Of a stretch of 48,887 nt of DNA, positions 40,564 through 48,789 are shown piece after piece. The stretch spans positions 1-48,887 of the forward strand of contig CALXGT010000006.1 in the NCBI GenBank assembly GCA_944387915.1, read 5' to 3'. How positions within the stretch are numbered: the stretch's first letter is position 1; each line of letters starts with the position of its first letter. Position numbers and translations under genes: made by a program. The notes under the pieces are model-generated. The model worked only from the letters and a program-made list of their open reading frames with translations, was not told the origin of the DNA and did not search any database. This stretch comes from an uncultured Clostridia bacterium (lineage in GTDB: Bacteria > Bacillota > Clostridia > Oscillospirales > Ruminococcaceae).

Positions 40564-41268
40564 TTAGTCGATCTGGGTGACGGTGGTGGTAACGTCGATA
40601 CTGATGGTAGGAACATTAGTGCCTGCCGCCGCGTTATTACCTAATAGGGTATCCAATTCATCGGACTGGTTGTGCGTATTGCCTGTAGCACCTTCAAACG
40701 GCCATTCCCAGCTGTAAGTGATGGAATTTCCAATGGCGCTCAAATCCGTACCGGCTTCCACTTCCCGACTGGTAGCCTGTTCAATCGCTTCCTTAATGTC
40801 GGATTCGAAACTGTCATCTCCTCCGGCGGTGGCGGTGGAATAATCCAGACCGTTGATGGTGGTATTGCCAATGGTAAAGATCAATGGACAGTAGAATTTG
40901 TTATCGTAAGACACATTCCAGCCGGAGAGAGTAACGTCAGCGGTGGCTTCGATTTTCACAGCCACCTCCGGGGTGCCGGTGATGGAAACACCGCCGAAGG
41001 TGCCTTCCGTACCGGGAGCCAGAACCTTATCGGCGGAAATGACGGTATTGGTCTGTATGGTGGAACTATCATCATCTTTTTCATACGTGGTATGGAAGCC
41101 GTCTCCGGTGACGGCCACTTCCACGCCCCATTTGGCTACGCGGGCGGAGTCGTTGCCTTCTCCAACGGTAATATATTTTGCGAACGTCCCGCCGACAAAG
41201 CAGGAAGTAATCAGTGTGAGAACGAACAGAATCCCGCTTGCTCTTATCAGTTTGCTGCTTTTCTTCAT
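40564..41268 (-). CDS. TasA/camelysin-like major exported subunit candidate
   Basis: The 234-residue protein has a SipW-cognate signal peptide (GILFVLTLITSCFVGGTFAKYITVGEG) followed by NDSARVAKWGVEVAVTG, the usual opening of such proteins. DKVLAPGTEGTFGGVSITG and SYSWEWPF ... DELDTLLGNNAA are shared in form with the wall-anchored neighbour, and the protein ends TTTVTQID. It is beta-rich and lacks any anchor, as expected for a secreted fibre subunit. The ATG at 41268 has AAGGAGG upstream. It lies 145 bases downstream of a signal peptidase gene, with a hairpin-rich gap between. Confidence 0.78.
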   Translation of the reverse strand: MKKSSKLIRASGILFVLTLITSCFVGGTFAKYITVGEGNDSARVAKWGVEVAVTGDGFHTTYEKDDDSSTIQTNTVISADKVLAPGTEGTFGGVSITGTPEVAVKIEATADVTLSGWNVSYDNKFYCPLIFTIGNTTINGLDYSTATAGGDDSFESDIKEAIEQATSREVEAGTDLSAIGNSITYSWEWPFEGATGNTHNQSDELDTLLGNNAAAGTNVPTISIDVTTTVTQID

Positions 41269-41300
41269 TTGAATAAGCCTCCTTATTATTGAAATAATTG

Positions 41301-41317
41301 GGACGAACAGTTCGTCC
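41301..41317 (-). other. Hairpin in the leader of the subunit gene
   Basis: GGACGAA and TTCGTCC form a perfect 7-bp palindrome over three bases, about 33 bases before the ATG. It may set RNA stability or binding between the two genes. Confidence 0.5.
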
Positions 41318-41413
41318 TGTTTTGGGATGGTTGCCCGCCCTAACGGGTTGGCGCCCATCTATATTCCCGCAATGTTCGGCGCGTGGCCGCCTTTCTCGCA
41401 TGGATATACCAAA

Positions 41414-42097
41414 TTATTTTTCCGGCAGAGAATCGGAGTCGGAAGAAGGAAGGTCGCCTTCTTTGGTTATAGAACGTAGCCGGGTAAGCTCCGCTTCCAT
41501 CTGCTGTGCTCTTTGCGTTTCTTTCGTGGCGTGCCGTCGGCGACGGATGCTATCATAAGCAAGAAACGAAAAGAGAGGGACGCCGATAAAAAGGAATATA
41601 CCCAAAGGCTGCTGCAAAAATAAAGCAAAATCCCCGAGCTTTGGAATCCGTATCCAGGAAAGACCGACAAGCTCGCTTTCCGATACCGGCTTTATATCCG
41701 GCGCGTTGTTGACGTCGCCTTTGGTGGTAAACAGAAGGCTTCCGTCTTCGGCGGTTTCGATGGCCGTAATTCGGTGGGTAATTGTAGAATTTCCGCTCAT
41801 ATAAGCAATCACGTCTCCCACCTTTAACGCGTCGGGATCCGTTTTTTTCACAAGGACCAAATCCCCTGTTTCCAGATGACCGTCTTGTTCGCCGCTCATA
41901 GAGCCGGATAAAACGACCATGGGGGTCACCCCGAGAACAGACGGCGGCCTTTCCGGAGAAAGCGCTCCTTGGATAATCAATATCAGGTTGCAGAGCAATA
42001 CCGCGCCCAATAAGGCGCATAATACACCGCCCACGGCCGTTATCCATTTTTCCACAGCCTTATTTTTGTATTTTGGCTTGCTTTGTGTCGCTTCCAT
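41414..42097 (-). CDS. SipW-like (ER-type) signal peptidase I, first copy
   Basis: The protein of 227 residues has an N-terminal membrane helix (WITAVGGVLCALLGAVLLCNLILII), the catalytic Ser in VVLSGSMSGEQDG, His in STITHRITAIE and TTKGDVNNAPD, and a C-terminal helix followed by a basic coiled tail of about 45 residues (ATKETQRAQQMEAELTRL). Ser-His use marks the SipW/ER type. The ATG at 42097 has GGAGG six bases upstream. It is the first gene of the surface operon and is divergent from the response regulator gene. Confidence 0.88.
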   Translation of the reverse strand: MEATQSKPKYKNKAVEKWITAVGGVLCALLGAVLLCNLILIIQGALSPERPPSVLGVTPMVVLSGSMSGEQDGHLETGDLVLVKKTDPDALKVGDVIAYMSGNSTITHRITAIETAEDGSLLFTTKGDVNNAPDIKPVSESELVGLSWIRIPKLGDFALFLQQPLGIFLFIGVPLFSFLAYDSIRRRRHATKETQRAQQMEAELTRLRSITKEGDLPSSDSDSLPEK

Positions 42098-42203
42098 AAA
42101 ATACCTCCTCACGATGACCTTTCGAACAGGCCGGGTATTGTAGCTGCAAAAATTATATATGAATTTTACCATATTTTTACTTAGAAATATATAAATTTTA
42201 ATC

Positions 42204-42288
42204 AAATTGACGGCTCCTTGACTTTTTTCTTTTTACTGCTTCCTCTGAAAGAAAAAATTTATATGAAATTGACGATTCCCTGATTTTT
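42204..42288. repeat. Two direct repeats between the surface operon and response regulator gene
   Basis: Bases 42204-42226 and 42266-42288 match at 19 of 23 positions and both start AAATTGACG. Their spacing is 62 bases, close to six helical turns. OmpR-type regulators bind direct repeats, so these are candidate sites. Confidence 0.5.
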
Positions 42289-42365
42289 CTGAAAATTTTT
42301 TCTTTTCACGCCAAGTTAAAAATGTTACAATAAAGTAGCTTTTGATATGATAGGAGGTGGGCTGG

Positions 42366-43052
42366 ATGAAGCGGTTGTTATTTGTGGATGACGACGCGGA
42401 TTTTTTGGAGAGCAATCGATTGTATTTTTCCCGGCGGGATTACGAGGTATTTTGCTGTGACGTTCCGAAAAAGGCCGTTTCCCTTTTAGAATCCACCCGG
42501 TTTGACTGTATCATCCTGGACATCGATATGCCGGATATGAACGGGTTTGAAATTTGCCAAAAGCTTCGCAAAAGCAGCGGGACGCCGGTCATTTTCCTTT
42601 CCGGGTTTTCCGATACGGAAAACCGAATCGCAAGTTTTCGTTCGGGCGGGGATGATTTTCTTGCCAAACCCTATGATATTTTGGAGTTGGAGCTTCGAAT
42701 TCTTGCCCGGATTCGAAAAAATGAGGATGTTTTCTTTCTTGAGCCGTTGCAGTTTGGAAAATTAACCATTGATCCGGATCGGAGAATTATTGCCTATGAC
42801 GGGAAAGAAGGGGATTTTTCGGCGCTCCAATTTGATATTGTCTTTTTCTTGGCTCAAAATTCCGGAAAGGTGTTTTCCTATGAACAGCTTTACGATCAGG
42901 TTTGGAAAGAACCGATGATGAAAAGCCGCCACAATTTACAGGTCGCGGTGGCGACTGTTCGACAAAAGCTTTCGGCTCTTTGCGGCGGAGAACAATATAT
43001 TCGCACTGTTTCCCGAAAAGGATACTGTTTTGTTTGGGAAGAAAAGGAATAA
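42366..43052 (+). CDS. OmpR-family response regulator
   Basis: The 228-residue protein has a receiver domain with acidic pocket (FVDDDAD), phospho-acceptor Asp in IILDIDMPDMNG, Thr/Ser (FLSGF) and Lys (LAKPYD), then a winged-helix DNA-binding domain (FGKLTIDPDRRIIAYDG; LQVAVATVRQKLSAL; IRTVSRKGYCFVW). AGGAGG lies eight bases before ATG 42366; a GTG at 42357 is less likely. Its probable partner is the histidine kinase 1.9 kb away, with a surface protein gene between them. It is divergent from the signal peptidase operon. Confidence 0.92.
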   Translation: MKRLLFVDDDADFLESNRLYFSRRDYEVFCCDVPKKAVSLLESTRFDCIILDIDMPDMNGFEICQKLRKSSGTPVIFLSGFSDTENRIASFRSGGDDFLAKPYDILELELRILARIRKNEDVFFLEPLQFGKLTIDPDRRIIAYDGKEGDFSALQFDIVFFLAQNSGKVFSYEQLYDQVWKEPMMKSRHNLQVAVATVRQKLSALCGGEQYIRTVSRKGYCFVWEEKE

Positions 43053-43088
43053 AAAAACGCCAGTCTCGTAAAAGAGACCGGCGTTTCG
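43052..43088. terminator. Bidirectional terminator between response regulator and surface gene
   Basis: AAACGCCaGTCTC pairs with GAGACcGGCGTTT around a six-base loop, with A and T runs beside it. Confidence 0.8.
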
Positions 43089-43096
43089 GATTATGT

Positions 43097-44944
43097 TTAC
43101 TTTTTCTTTTGAATCATCGCCAGCGTAACCGATCCTCCCAGGATAAGTACAAGGATGCCAATGCCTAAGAGGATTTGAAGGGGCTGCGCTATTGGAGTGT
43201 GGGCGGAGTCTTCGCCGTCGCTTCGCTCGTTTCCGGAAACATCCGCCGTTACGGTTTCTTCTTTCTGAAGAGAAGAGGACGCATCCGATGAAACATGGGA
43301 AGACGGGACTTCGTCTTTCGAAACATCCGCCTCGGAAGAGGTCCTGTCGGGCGTATGATCGTCTACGTTTTCCCCTTCGGGCGAGGAAGAAGACGTTTCC
43401 GTGGATTGGCTCCATGTTGAGGAAGAAGAGACGGATTCTTCCACGGGAAAATCCTTGTAGGTCGAATCGCTTTCTATCGCGGAGGAAGAGGGATTTTGGA
43501 AAGTCGTATCCTCCTTGGAGAAAGATTCCTCGTAAACCAAGCCCGGTTCGGTAGAACCCGGTTCGGTAGAGCCCGATTCGGTGGAGCTGGGGTCGGTAGG
43601 ATCCGGATTCTGGGGGCGAATTTCCGAATAACCATGGTCCGGCCACCAGATGGGGTCTGCGTCGTCATTTTGCTCCGGGTCAGAAAGCTCCGGTTCATTT
43701 TCGTCGGATGGGGCGCCGCTTCCGAAGGAAGGAAGTTGGTTTTCCCCTTCATTGGGGCTGGTTTCACCGCCTCGGCCGCCTTCGATATCCGACCCGATAA
43801 AGATATACTCGGTGCTGAGCTGTAAAATATCGGAATACACCACAGTCCCGTCATTTGTCGTTTGAGCGAGACAGTAATACTTGGGAAGACTGACCGCGGG
43901 ATCGTCCTGGAAATAGTAGAGATGCCAAAAGAGAAGTTCCCCTTGTGTTCCGTTTACCGATTCGTATCCTTCGGTGCCGACGATTTCTTTCCAGTTTTCC
44001 CCGTCGTCGGAGGCCTCGATGCGAATTTCTCCTTCCAAAGGCGTTTCGGCGTACAGGTATACGTCGGTGTACTGTGTGGAAAGCACTTGCAGATAGGCGG
44101 TCAGGAAGTAAGGCGCGGTGTCCGATTCCCATATGACCAGGCATTTGGGCGCGTAATCTTCGTATTGAGCGTATTCTTCGGAAAAACGTCCTTCGATCAG
44201 CGTTCGCTTTTCTTCGGTGGGGAAGGTGGATTCGTCCCAAACTACGGGGATTTCTTCCTCACTTTCACCGTGATTTGGGTTCACACGGGCAGAAACAGCG
44301 TCGGGAAGCAGAGCTTCGGAAAAATCCGTCCCCACCGGGACCGTTACAATAGGGATGGTATCGTAATTATATTTCCAGTTGGCAGCGGCGGTTGTGGTTT
44401 CGGGCGAAAGAATATTTCCGACGCAGGAAAAAGCGGGCATACCGGAATTTTCGATATTTCCGTACACCAAAAAAGAACCCTCGTCCTGTACAATGGCGGT
44501 ATTTCCTTCTCCGGCGTCAATGGAAATCCCTGCCAGCCACAGTTCCCCTCCGGGAAGTATATGAAACATCTCTTTTTCCCGGTGGTCACCCTGTATGGTG
44601 AGAAGAGGCCATAAATCCAGATACCCTTCCACGTAGATGGTGTGGCCGCCTGTGAGAATGGTAATCTCCTTTTGATATCGCCCATTGACATAAGTGTAGG
44701 ACGCATCCGCGGGTACGGTGATATCCTGGGTGAGGGAGATAACGCCGCCGGTACTCATGTTCTGGTCCAGCCAGGTCGTTAATTCCTCAAAGGTGGCGGC
44801 TTTATTTACATTTACCGTTTCCTCTGGATCGGTTTGTTCTTCTCCATACGCGGCAGAAGGGAAAAATAAAAGAAATATAAGGAAAAGGGCGAAAAATCCT
44901 GTTATAATAACAGGGAAAAATAGATTTCGTTTACCGTTTAACAT
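43097..44944 (-). CDS. Large exported Ser/Thr/Glu-rich protein with C-terminal membrane anchor
   Basis: The 615-residue protein has a signal peptide (cleavage near AAYG), then a region about 45-190 with short beta repeats (GGVISLTQDITVPADA; ITILTGGHTIYVEGYLDL; FHILPGGELWLAGISIDAGEG) that resemble pectate-lyase-like beta helices. A second domain to about 380 contains VYLYAETPLEGEIRIEASDDGENWKEI. About 400-590 is a low-complexity stalk rich in Ser, Thr, Glu, Asp and Pro. The end is a membrane helix (ILLGIGILVLILGGSVTLAMI) and QKKK, with no LPXTG. It should stand off the membrane. AAGGAG precedes the ATG. It lies between the regulator and the kinase on the opposite strand. Confidence 0.75.
   Translation of the reverse strand: MLNGKRNLFFPVIITGFFALFLIFLLFFPSAAYGEEQTDPEETVNVNKAATFEELTTWLDQNMSTGGVISLTQDITVPADASYTYVNGRYQKEITILTGGHTIYVEGYLDLWPLLTIQGDHREKEMFHILPGGELWLAGISIDAGEGNTAIVQDEGSFLVYGNIENSGMPAFSCVGNILSPETTTAAANWKYNYDTIPIVTVPVGTDFSEALLPDAVSARVNPNHGESEEEIPVVWDESTFPTEEKRTLIEGRFSEEYAQYEDYAPKCLVIWESDTAPYFLTAYLQVLSTQYTDVYLYAETPLEGEIRIEASDDGENWKEIVGTEGYESVNGTQGELLFWHLYYFQDDPAVSLPKYYCLAQTTNDGTVVYSDILQLSTEYIFIGSDIEGGRGGETSPNEGENQLPSFGSGAPSDENEPELSDPEQNDDADPIWWPDHGYSEIRPQNPDPTDPSSTESGSTEPGSTEPGLVYEESFSKEDTTFQNPSSSAIESDSTYKDFPVEESVSSSSTWSQSTETSSSSPEGENVDDHTPDRTSSEADVSKDEVPSSHVSSDASSSLQKEETVTADVSGNERSDGEDSAHTPIAQPLQILLGIGILVLILGGSVTLAMIQKKK
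44898..44914. promoter_or_regulatory. Palindrome with TATAAT inside the 5' end of the surface gene
   Basis: CCTGTTATAATAACAGG is a perfect 17-base palindrome containing TATAAT on the plus strand (44903-44908), about 65 bases before the histidine kinase start. The divergent start codons are only 30 bases apart, so regulatory sites must lie within coding DNA; this is the clearest candidate. No good -35 is visible. Confidence 0.5.
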
Positions 44945-44974
44945 AAAGGCTCCTTATACAAAAGAGGTGAGAAC

Positions 44975-46975
44975 ATGGGAAAAAAGCTGCTTCACGTGGG
45001 GATACTCCTCGCTTTGGTTTGCGCCGTCGCCGCGGGATTTTTCCTTTTGCTGTACCGATACGATAATAAGTATATCATAAGATCTTATGTATCTCAAGAG
45101 GGAGTGACGTTGCTTTCCCGGTCATTTGGCGAGGAAGAATACGCAAAGCGGGATGTGGTTTGGCTGGTGGAAGGATGGGAATTTTATCCCGATCAACTCA
45201 TAGATCCTAAAGATACGCCGCTTCGCACAGTTCCTTTGTACATCGGCCAGTACTTTAGCTTTTCTTCCTTTCACGCCGACAAATCTCCTTACGGTACAGG
45301 GACTTACCGGCTGGTGTTGGATGGGGAAGGGGAATATTGTGTTTTGCTCCCGGAAGTCTTTTGCGCATGCAAAGTATATTTGAACGGAAAGTTAGCGGCG
45401 TCCACCGGTTCCATATCTCCTTATGAGCCCGAGGTCAAAGACCTTATTTTCCCTATTCGGGTCAATGGAGAAACCGAGCTTTTGATCCAAACCGCCAACT
45501 ACACCCACTATTATTCCGGCGTAACCTATCCGCCGGCGATAGGCAGCAGCGAAGCCATCAGCCGCCTTGTTACATACCGTATGCTGTTTTACGGATTTTT
45601 GGCGTTTACCTCTTTGGCGTTGGCGGTGTTCGCATCCGCTGTGTGGTTTGGAAGCAAAAAAAGCCGCGTTTCCGGAGAGAATTTTTGGCTCGGGATTTTG
45701 GCGCTTTCTTTTGCCTTGCGTCTTTGCTACCCGTTCGTCCATGCGCTGGGGCTTCCTCTTTCCCAGCTTTTTTACCTGCTTGAGGATTTTATGGCGGCGT
45801 TAGGACTGTTTTGCATCGTTCGGACTACCGCGTTGATCTGCTTAAAAAAGGACTCTCTCCTTTTTCGGATATTGACCGGGATCTCGCTTGGCTTTCTTGT
45901 GGTCAGCCTGTTGTTCCCCGGGGCGATTATGCGCTTTCTCCCCCAATTTGCGCCGATCTACGGGCAAATTTTGTATTGGTACAAGGTGAGCGTCGCGGTG
46001 ACGATGACGGGACTTTTGTGTTTTTCCATTTGGGTGCGTAAAACCACACGGCTTTCGTTGTTGTTGGCGGGACTTTTGTTTTATGCAGTCTCTCTTTTTT
46101 CCCATGCGTTTTGCCTTGGACATTATGAGCCGGCGCGGTTTGGGTGGTTTGAGGAATGGGGGACCTATGGCTTGATCCTCTGTTTTACGGTGCGGATGGT
46201 TATAAGGAATATAGAGATCATCCGGGAAAACCGAAGACTCAATACCCATTTGCAGGAGGAAGTGGACCAGAAAACGGCGTCTTTGACTAAGCTTTTAGAG
46301 GAGCGCAGAATGCTCCTTTCCGGATTTGCCCACGATCTGAAAACGCCTCTTACCTCGATTACCACCTTTACCAGGCTTGTGGAGATGGACGGAGATCATT
46401 TGGATGAGGAATCCAGGCAGTACCTGGATGTGATCCGGAAAAAAACGGGGGAGATCCGAAAGCAGTTAGAACTTCTTCACGAATTTACCTATACGGATTG
46501 GACGCCGTCCGTTTTGGAGCCCCTCGATTTGCGTCGGTTGGTTTCGGAATTTTTTGAGGAAAACCAACCGGATATGGAAGTAAACGGCCTTTTATTTTCC
46601 CTTTCTCTGCCGAAAATATCCCGTTTGATGGTGCGGGGGGATCAACAAAAGCTGAAAAGCGTACTTCAAAACTTGGTCTATAACGCGGTAAGCTTTACCA
46701 CTGAAGGGGGGACCATTGAATTGGGATTAAAAGCGGAAGAGGGTTGGGGCGTGCTTTCGGTGAAGGATACCGGCGCCGGTATTTCCAAAGAGGATTTGCC
46801 TTATATTTTTGATCGGTTCTTTACCCGCCGACAGCTCGGGGATGGTTTGGGCCTTTTTATCGCGAAATCGGTAGTGACGGAGCATAACGGAACCATTGAG
46901 GTGGCGTCCGAATTGGGAAAGGGCACTACGTTTACAGTGCGGCTCCCATTGATGGCGGAAGAAGACGGAATTTGA
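44975..46975 (+). CDS. Histidine kinase with 7TM-DISM-like sensor
   Basis: The 666-residue kinase has an N-terminal membrane helix, an extracytoplasmic jelly-roll-like domain (about 60-190; YGTGTYRLVLDGEGEYCVLLPEV, KVYLNGKLAASTGSI), then seven membrane helices (about 200-410) as in 7TM-DISM receptors. A coiled coil (about 412-445) leads to the phospho-acceptor His in FAHDLKTPLTSITTF and an ATPase domain with N box (NLVYNAVSFTTEG), G1 (DTGAGIS) and G2 (GDGLGLFIAKSVV). 7TM-DISM domains are thought to bind extracellular carbohydrates or related ligands. AGAGGTGAG precedes the ATG. It is the likely partner of the response regulator at 42366. Confidence 0.9.
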   Translation: MGKKLLHVGILLALVCAVAAGFFLLLYRYDNKYIIRSYVSQEGVTLLSRSFGEEEYAKRDVVWLVEGWEFYPDQLIDPKDTPLRTVPLYIGQYFSFSSFHADKSPYGTGTYRLVLDGEGEYCVLLPEVFCACKVYLNGKLAASTGSISPYEPEVKDLIFPIRVNGETELLIQTANYTHYYSGVTYPPAIGSSEAISRLVTYRMLFYGFLAFTSLALAVFASAVWFGSKKSRVSGENFWLGILALSFALRLCYPFVHALGLPLSQLFYLLEDFMAALGLFCIVRTTALICLKKDSLLFRILTGISLGFLVVSLLFPGAIMRFLPQFAPIYGQILYWYKVSVAVTMTGLLCFSIWVRKTTRLSLLLAGLLFYAVSLFSHAFCLGHYEPARFGWFEEWGTYGLILCFTVRMVIRNIEIIRENRRLNTHLQEEVDQKTASLTKLLEERRMLLSGFAHDLKTPLTSITTFTRLVEMDGDHLDEESRQYLDVIRKKTGEIRKQLELLHEFTYTDWTPSVLEPLDLRRLVSEFFEENQPDMEVNGLLFSLSLPKISRLMVRGDQQKLKSVLQNLVYNAVSFTTEGGTIELGLKAEEGWGVLSVKDTGAGISKEDLPYIFDRFFTRRQLGDGLGLFIAKSVVTEHNGTIEVASELGKGTTFTVRLPLMAEEDGI

Positions 46976-47037
46976 ATGAAAAAATCCTCTTGCGTAAAAG
47001 GTCGGGGGTCGTAAGAAAGTAATATCGTATTTTTATA

Positions 47038-47068
47038 GGAACGGCATGGCTTCGGTCATGCCGTTTCC
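47038..47068 (-). terminator. Hairpin across the stop codon of the right-edge recombinase gene
   Basis: AACGGCATG and CATGCCGTT pair around GCTTCGGT and enclose the stop codon; a short T/A-rich tract follows on the minus strand. Confidence 0.6.
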
Positions 47069-48789
47069 TCTTTCATCAGTTCATTCAGCGGGATAAAGCC
47101 CACAAGGTCATAGGAAATGCGGATGTTCTGCCGCCGTTTGCCGCTGCTCTTGTCGGGGGCTTCGATATAAACTCCCTTGACAAGTTCACGCAGAGCATAG
47201 GGCGTAAGTTCGTCCAAATCCTTGTATTTGTGTACCCTCTGGATAAACTGCTCCAAGTTTTCAATCTGTCGTTCCTGTACTTCAATATCCTGCTGCAAGG
47301 TCTGGATTTCCAATTTAAGCTGTTCCTGCTCGGTTTCGTAGCTTCTGCTCATCATGGAAAATCGTTCATCGTTGATGCGTCCCGCCACATTGTCCTCATA
47401 GATACGGATAAACAGGCGGTCAAGCTCCCCCATGCGCCGCTGCGCCTGTTCCAGACGCTTGACGCTTGCGCAGATTTTTTCCTCGCTGGACAGCAGGAGC
47501 TTGTGTTCCATAACTGCCCGGAAATGCTTCTCATACCGTGTCACATAGTAGATGACCGCTTTCATGTGCATCCAGACCAAATCTTCCAAAACAACGGCTC
47601 GGATAAAGTGTGCCGAACAGCTTCCTGTGTTACTTCGGTAGTTGGCGCATACAAAGTGATCCTGCCGCTTCTCAAAGTAATTGGTGGTGCAGTACCGCAT
47701 TTTCGCTCCGCAATCAGCACAGTAGACCATGCCGGAGAACAGGCTGCTCTTGCCCGTTTTCGTTCTGCGGTGACGCTGCTGCCGGATCTCCTGCACCTTG
47801 TCAAAGACTTCTTGCTCGATGATCGCCGGATGGGTGCTGTAGAAAACCGCCTGTTTGTCAAGGGGCGTTTCCCGCTGCTTCTTGTCCCAAATGGAATTGG
47901 TGTAGGTCTTGAAATTGACCGTACAGCCTGTGTACTCCCGCCGTTCCAGAATGTGGACAACGGTGTTGATGTTCCAATGGTAGGGATCATCGGGTTCGGG
48001 GCTTGGGGTTTTGATGCCCGCCCTGCGCTTGCATGCGGTAGGATTCAGCACCTTTTCCTCCTGCAAGAGCTTTGCGATCTGCATCGGTCCCCGGCCCTCC
48101 ATGCACAGCTTGAAGATCCGCCTCACTACCATAGCCGCTGCTTCGTCCACGATCCACTTGGTTTTGTCCTCTGGGTCTTTAATGTACCCAAACGGCACAT
48201 TAACCGTCAGCGGTACGCCACGCTCACCCTTTGCTTTCTGCACAGCCCGGATTTTGCGGCTCGTATCTTTAGCGAAAAATTCGTTAAACCAGTTTTTGAT
48301 ACCGGCAATATCGCTGTCTGTGCTGTTGGGGTCGATGGTGTCAAAGTGGTCGTTGATGGCAATATATCGCACATTGTATTTCGGAAAAGTGAAGTTGATA
48401 TAAAGCCCGGTCAGCGAGGAATTTCGTCCCAGCCGTGATAGGTCTTTCGTGCAGCAGACTGCCACCCGTCCCGCTTCGATCTCCGCAAGCATGGCTTGGA
48501 AGCCGGGGCGGTCATAGTTTGTGCCGCTGTACCCATCATCCACGAAAAAGGTAGGGTTAGGAAAGCGATTCTCTTTAGCGTACTGGAGCAGGATCATTTT
48601 TTGATTCTGTATGGAGTTCGATTCATCTTCTTTGCCGCCGTTTTTATTCATATCCTCTACGGAAAGGCGACAATAGAGTGCGGTGATTTTGTCAGTTGCC
48701 CGTAACATTTCTGTTTCATCCTTCAAAGGGGCAACTGTCAGTACAGGATTGGTTGCTTCTATTGTACCAAGAGTCTGTGAATTTGTCAT
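47056..48789 (-). CDS. TnpX-like large serine recombinase (DUF4368 type)
   Basis: The 577-residue recombinase has its catalytic serine in LYCRLSVED (Ser43), DDGYSGTNYDRPGF, KDLSRLGRNSSLTGLY, a recombinase domain (PFGYIKDPEDKTKWIVDEAAAMVVRRIF), a zinc ribbon (YCADCGAKMRYC) and a C-terminal coiled coil ending in a DUF4368-like segment (TPYALRELVKGVYIEAP). This form is found in Tn4451-type and vanB/Tn1549-like-region mobilisable elements. It differs clearly from the recombinases at the left edge. GGAGG is seven bases before the ATG, which overlaps the stop of the upstream gene (ATGA). The 80 bases between the kinase stop and this gene should hold the element end. Confidence 0.93.
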   Translation of the reverse strand: MTNSQTLGTIEATNPVLTVAPLKDETEMLRATDKITALYCRLSVEDMNKNGGKEDESNSIQNQKMILLQYAKENRFPNPTFFVDDGYSGTNYDRPGFQAMLAEIEAGRVAVCCTKDLSRLGRNSSLTGLYINFTFPKYNVRYIAINDHFDTIDPNSTDSDIAGIKNWFNEFFAKDTSRKIRAVQKAKGERGVPLTVNVPFGYIKDPEDKTKWIVDEAAAMVVRRIFKLCMEGRGPMQIAKLLQEEKVLNPTACKRRAGIKTPSPEPDDPYHWNINTVVHILERREYTGCTVNFKTYTNSIWDKKQRETPLDKQAVFYSTHPAIIEQEVFDKVQEIRQQRHRRTKTGKSSLFSGMVYCADCGAKMRYCTTNYFEKRQDHFVCANYRSNTGSCSAHFIRAVVLEDLVWMHMKAVIYYVTRYEKHFRAVMEHKLLLSSEEKICASVKRLEQAQRRMGELDRLFIRIYEDNVAGRINDERFSMMSRSYETEQEQLKLEIQTLQQDIEVQERQIENLEQFIQRVHKYKDLDELTPYALRELVKGVYIEAPDKSSGKRRQNIRISYDLVGFIPLNELMKEETA

